Source: Candidatus Bathyarchaeota archaeon (GTDB lineage Archaea > Thermoproteota > Bathyarchaeia > Bathyarchaeales > Bathyarchaeaceae). From it: a DNA stretch of 7,507 bases. Below the pieces are notes generated by a model. The model was not told the DNA's origin and made no database searches. It was given only the letters and a program-made list of their open reading frames with translations. This document shows, one piece after another, positions 5,696 to 7,507 of this stretch (its first letter is position 1; each line of letters starts with the position of its first letter). The stretch is from the NCBI GenBank assembly GCA_020344435.1, contig CP070826.1, forward strand, positions 777,835 through 785,341, given 5' to 3'. The translations under genes and the position numbers were made by a program.

Positions 5696-6400
5696 ATGAC
5701 GCGAAAGGCTCTGTTGGCGGCTCACTTGACCACTCAACACGTGATGTTCACGTCAGTCTTTGCAGCGTTACATGTCATCTTGAGCCAGATTCCCCTCTTC
5801 TACATATTTGGGGCTTACGGACAATTCATGCCTGCATCTCTTATCGTAACGCCAGCGATTGGCCTAGTGTTAGGGCCGATCCTGGGTGCCACCGCAACTG
5901 CAATCGGCGGAATAGCCAGCATGATAATAACTGGGAACATGCCCCTAGGCGTCTTCAGTTTCCTACCTGGAATGTTCAATGCACTCTGTGTTGGTCTGAT
6001 TCTTAGAAGAAAGCGGTACATCTCCGCCGCCATATTCGCAGCCTTCACAACAGCTCTAGCCTTGTTGCCCTCTCTCAGCGCTGTTAGGTACTATGTCTGG
6101 CTCCACTTCATTGCTTTGGCAGTATTGTTGTCTCCAGCTTCAATGTTGGCTGTCAAGTACGTTAAGGAAGCTGATCAAAAAAAGTCAGTGTTGGGCACGG
6201 GCATACTAGCTTTCGTGGGGGTTTTGATTCAGCATGCCGTCGGCAGTTTTATCTTCCAACTTTTAACTCCCTTGCCCCAAGCCATGTTGGAAACACTTGC
6301 CTTCATCTACCCAGTTGAGAGATTGCTCGCTACGATTGCTGCAACAATAGTAGGCGTTGCGATAATCAGAGGAGTCAGAGCATCAGGCTTCAGGATATAG
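5696..6400 (+). CDS. Second ECF S-component-like membrane protein, paralogue of the upstream gene
   Basis: A protein of 234 residues with about six hydrophobic segments. The N-terminal MFTSVFAALHVILSQIP (17-33), a loop with FGAYGQFMPAS, then PAIGLVLGPILGATATAIGG (53-72) repeats the layout of the preceding protein (VFAAL, Pro-rich loop, G-VLGP-LG). Its final segment, YPVERLLATIAATIVGVAI (205-223), matches PPVLLERLTLTIVAALISLA there. The two are therefore diverged duplicates of one S-component-like family, with unknown and probably different solutes. ATG 5696 is preceded by GGGGGA (5685-5690) at 5-base spacing, which favours it over TTG 5672 (eight residues longer). No other transporter subunit is visible. 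It is convergent with ftr, 65 bases away. Confidence 0.78.
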   Translation: MTRKALLAAHLTTQHVMFTSVFAALHVILSQIPLFYIFGAYGQFMPASLIVTPAIGLVLGPILGATATAIGGIASMIITGNMPLGVFSFLPGMFNALCVGLILRRKRYISAAIFAAFTTALALLPSLSAVRYYVWLHFIALAVLLSPASMLAVKYVKEADQKKSVLGTGILAFVGVLIQHAVGSFIFQLLTPLPQAMLETLAFIYPVERLLATIAATIVGVAIIRGVRASGFRI

Positions 6401-6405
6401 AAGAA

Positions 6406-6450
6406 CGCATTCTAGGGCAAATGCGGCTGATTTCTCTCGGGTCTTTTGCT
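6406..6450 (+). terminator. Stem-loop and T-rich tract after the S-component-like gene
   Basis: CGCATT (6406-6411) pairs with AATGCG (6420-6425) around an 8-base loop directly after the stop codon at 6400. T-rich sequence follows (ATTTCTCTC and GTCTTTTGCTC, to 6450). It lies in the 65-base convergent gap with ftr. The role is inferred from position and composition. Confidence 0.4.
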
Positions 6451-6465
6451 CAAGCCACACGTATA

Positions 6466-7422
6466 TTATGAATGTTGGCCTAATTCTAGAACCTCTTTCA
6501 AGTGAGCTTTGAAGGGGCCTAGCTTGCCGCCGAAGTTGTCGGCTGAAATCTTGATAACGCCTGGAACCTTCACTGCTGCCTTTATCCCTTCAGCCATTGC
6601 TCTCTTCACTAGGTCCAGGTTGAGGCCGTTTATGACTATTTCGTAGACGTTGTCTGCATTGTCTGGGACTTGAGTGTCAGGCACTAGCTTCTTCAGTTTT
6701 GGGCAGAAGGGGTGGTTTGTTGAGGCGGGGAGCTTGTACTTCTGTGAGCCGACTTTGGATCCTGATCTGCATATGCCTCCGGGAAATGGGAGAACGACTC
6801 CTTTAGCTTTTTCTTCGATGGCGGCTACGCTCTGCTCCGCAGCATGAAGGCCCTGCTTGCGGTTTTCAGCCATGATTATGAATAATCCGCCCGCAACTGC
6901 CTTCCAGGCGCCAAAGCGGCTCTCCACCACAAATTCTCCTTCCATCACTGGTATGCGCCAGACCGTTCGCTCTGCTATCGTGTCTTTCTTTTGGAATCCG
7001 TCGCCGAACAGTCGTAGGCTGCGTCCCACTTTCAGTCTTCTTTTGGCTTTTGGCAAAGCATCGAAGGCGGCAGTGGTGGGGCATGTCATTACGCATTGAC
7101 CGATTCTGGAGATCATCTGATTCCTCAATTCTCTCCGAGTCCGATGGTACATCTGAATGCGCACGCCGATTCGTCCATCTGGAGTCTTGTTGGCTGGAAG
7201 TATGCCTTCTATCCCTGCTTCTGCGGGGGATGCGATTATAGAGGCGGCGAATCCTGTTGCGTTTCTCGCTGCTGTCATTGCCCACTTTTCATTCTCGGCA
7301 GTTATCAGGATTCTTCCAGCCCACATGGAAAACATTTCGGCGAACGTATCCTCTATTAAACATCCGTTCTCTAGAATGTATCCCGCGGCTGTCTTCTTTT
7401 TCACTTTCAATTTGGTTGCCAT
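6466..7422 (-). CDS. ftr: Formylmethanofuran:tetrahydromethanopterin formyltransferase (Ftr)
   Basis: Ftr transfers the formyl group between formylmethanofuran and tetrahydromethanopterin (EC 2.3.1.101). This cytoplasmic step belongs to archaeal C1 metabolism, the methyl branch of the archaeal Wood-Ljungdahl pathway or methanogenesis. It has 318 residues, against just under 300 in Methanopyrus. Recognisable blocks run in order: IEDTFAEMF (23-31), KWAMTAARNATGF, SPAEAG (65-70), KTPDGR (79-84), RIGQCVMTCPTTAAFDALP (106-124), FGDGFQKKD, VMEGEFVVE, FPGGI (213-217), SKVGS, LPASTN, VYEIVINGL (259-267) and KISADNFGGKLG (291-302). These cover both lobes of the fold, so the gene is full length. The N-terminus has a basic extension of some 15 residues (MATKLKVKKK) relative to methanogen Ftr. 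The start overlaps an upstream frame by 16 bases, suggesting an operon. Only a weak AGGA lies upstream of ATG 7422. Confidence 0.96.
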   Translation of the reverse strand: MATKLKVKKKTAAGYILENGCLIEDTFAEMFSMWAGRILITAENEKWAMTAARNATGFAASIIASPAEAGIEGILPANKTPDGRIGVRIQMYHRTRRELRNQMISRIGQCVMTCPTTAAFDALPKAKRRLKVGRSLRLFGDGFQKKDTIAERTVWRIPVMEGEFVVESRFGAWKAVAGGLFIIMAENRKQGLHAAEQSVAAIEEKAKGVVLPFPGGICRSGSKVGSQKYKLPASTNHPFCPKLKKLVPDTQVPDNADNVYEIVINGLNLDLVKRAMAEGIKAAVKVPGVIKISADNFGGKLGPFKAHLKEVLELGQHS

Positions 7423-7507
7423 GGTTTTCTATTCCTGCACAGTTTGTATGTCGTTTCGCCAAATTGCATGTCTGTCACGTATTCAAACCCTGATTCTATT
7501 AATGTTT
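7407..7507 (-). CDS. C-terminal end of an unidentified protein upstream of ftr (5' partial)
   Basis: Reading the minus strand from 7505, a frame stays open to TGA at 7409-7407. It gives about 32 residues, beginning TLIESGFEYVTDMQFGETTY and ending KPWQPN. The composition looks protein-like (mixed aromatic, charged and small residues, basic end) and the frame overlaps the ftr start by 16 bases, as in tightly packed archaeal operons. The segment SGFEYVTD followed by a basic tail recalls the last strand of many enzymes, such as methyltransferases, but no family can be named from so little. It may be a chance open frame, since 32 codons is short. Confidence 0.4.
   Translation of the reverse strand, partial: TLIESGFEYVTDMQFGETTYKLCRNRKPWQPN

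Noticed and set aside
5674..6006. Open plus-strand frame overlapping the second S-component-like gene
   Set aside because: It lacks the hydrophobic periodicity of the real frame, and its translation is rich in His, Cys and Arg with no recognisable motif.
6857..7493. Several plus-strand and alternative minus-strand open frames across ftr
   Set aside because: The ftr frame matches its family along its whole length. The others give Ser/Arg/Cys-rich translations without domains.
1..7507. Mobile element, phage or defence system
   Set aside because: No transposase, integrase, terminal repeats, toxin-antitoxin pair or nuclease is seen. All long genes have core cellular or membrane-protein character.

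Overview
The window is archaeal. It is dominated by a compact cell-division cluster of the Cdv (archaeal ESCRT) type, and it ends with a gene for formylmethanofuran:tetrahydromethanopterin formyltransferase (Ftr). Having CdvA, ESCRT-III (CdvB) and Vps4 (CdvC) together with Ftr points to the Thermoproteota/TACK side of the Archaea. A Bathyarchaeia-like lineage with an archaeal C1 (Wood-Ljungdahl-type) pathway is my best guess. This is inference from gene content: no rRNA gene is present to settle it, and Ftr alone does not mean methanogenesis. Start contexts mix Shine-Dalgarno-led genes (cdvB and cdvC, with GGTG-type sites) and probably leaderless genes with a TATA-like box about 25 bases upstream, as is common in Archaea.

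Layout: (1) Bases 1-540 hold the C-terminal part of a PLP-dependent serine/threonine dehydratase or serine racemase, cut by the window edge. (2) Bases 621-848 on the minus strand hold a small protein with two membrane segments, convergent with the first gene. (3) After a 177-base divergent spacer, four plus-strand genes occupy 1026-4576: an ESCRT-III paralogue without a winged helix, cdvA (PRC barrel plus coiled coil), cdvB (ESCRT-III core plus C-terminal winged helix) and cdvC (MIT domain plus AAA ATPase). Gaps are 49 and 23 bases, then a 4-base ATGA overlap, so one transcript is likely. (4) Two related polytopic membrane proteins resembling ECF-transporter substrate-binding (S) components lie at 4751-5563 and 5696-6400. 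No energising components are visible. (5) On the minus strand, convergent with these, lies ftr (6466-7422). Just upstream is the C-terminal end of another reading frame that overlaps the ftr start by 16 bases.

How the genes work together: by analogy with Sulfolobus, CdvA binds the membrane at mid-cell and recruits CdvB through contact between its C-terminal tail and the CdvB winged helix. ESCRT-III paralogues then form the constricting polymer, and CdvC, docking by its MIT domain on proline-rich tails, remodels and disassembles it. Here the extra ESCRT-III gene sits first in the cluster, so a recruiter-binding and a non-recruiter-binding ESCRT-III would be made together with their ATPase. The flanking genes (amino-acid enzyme, solute-uptake-like proteins, C1 enzyme) have no evident link to division.
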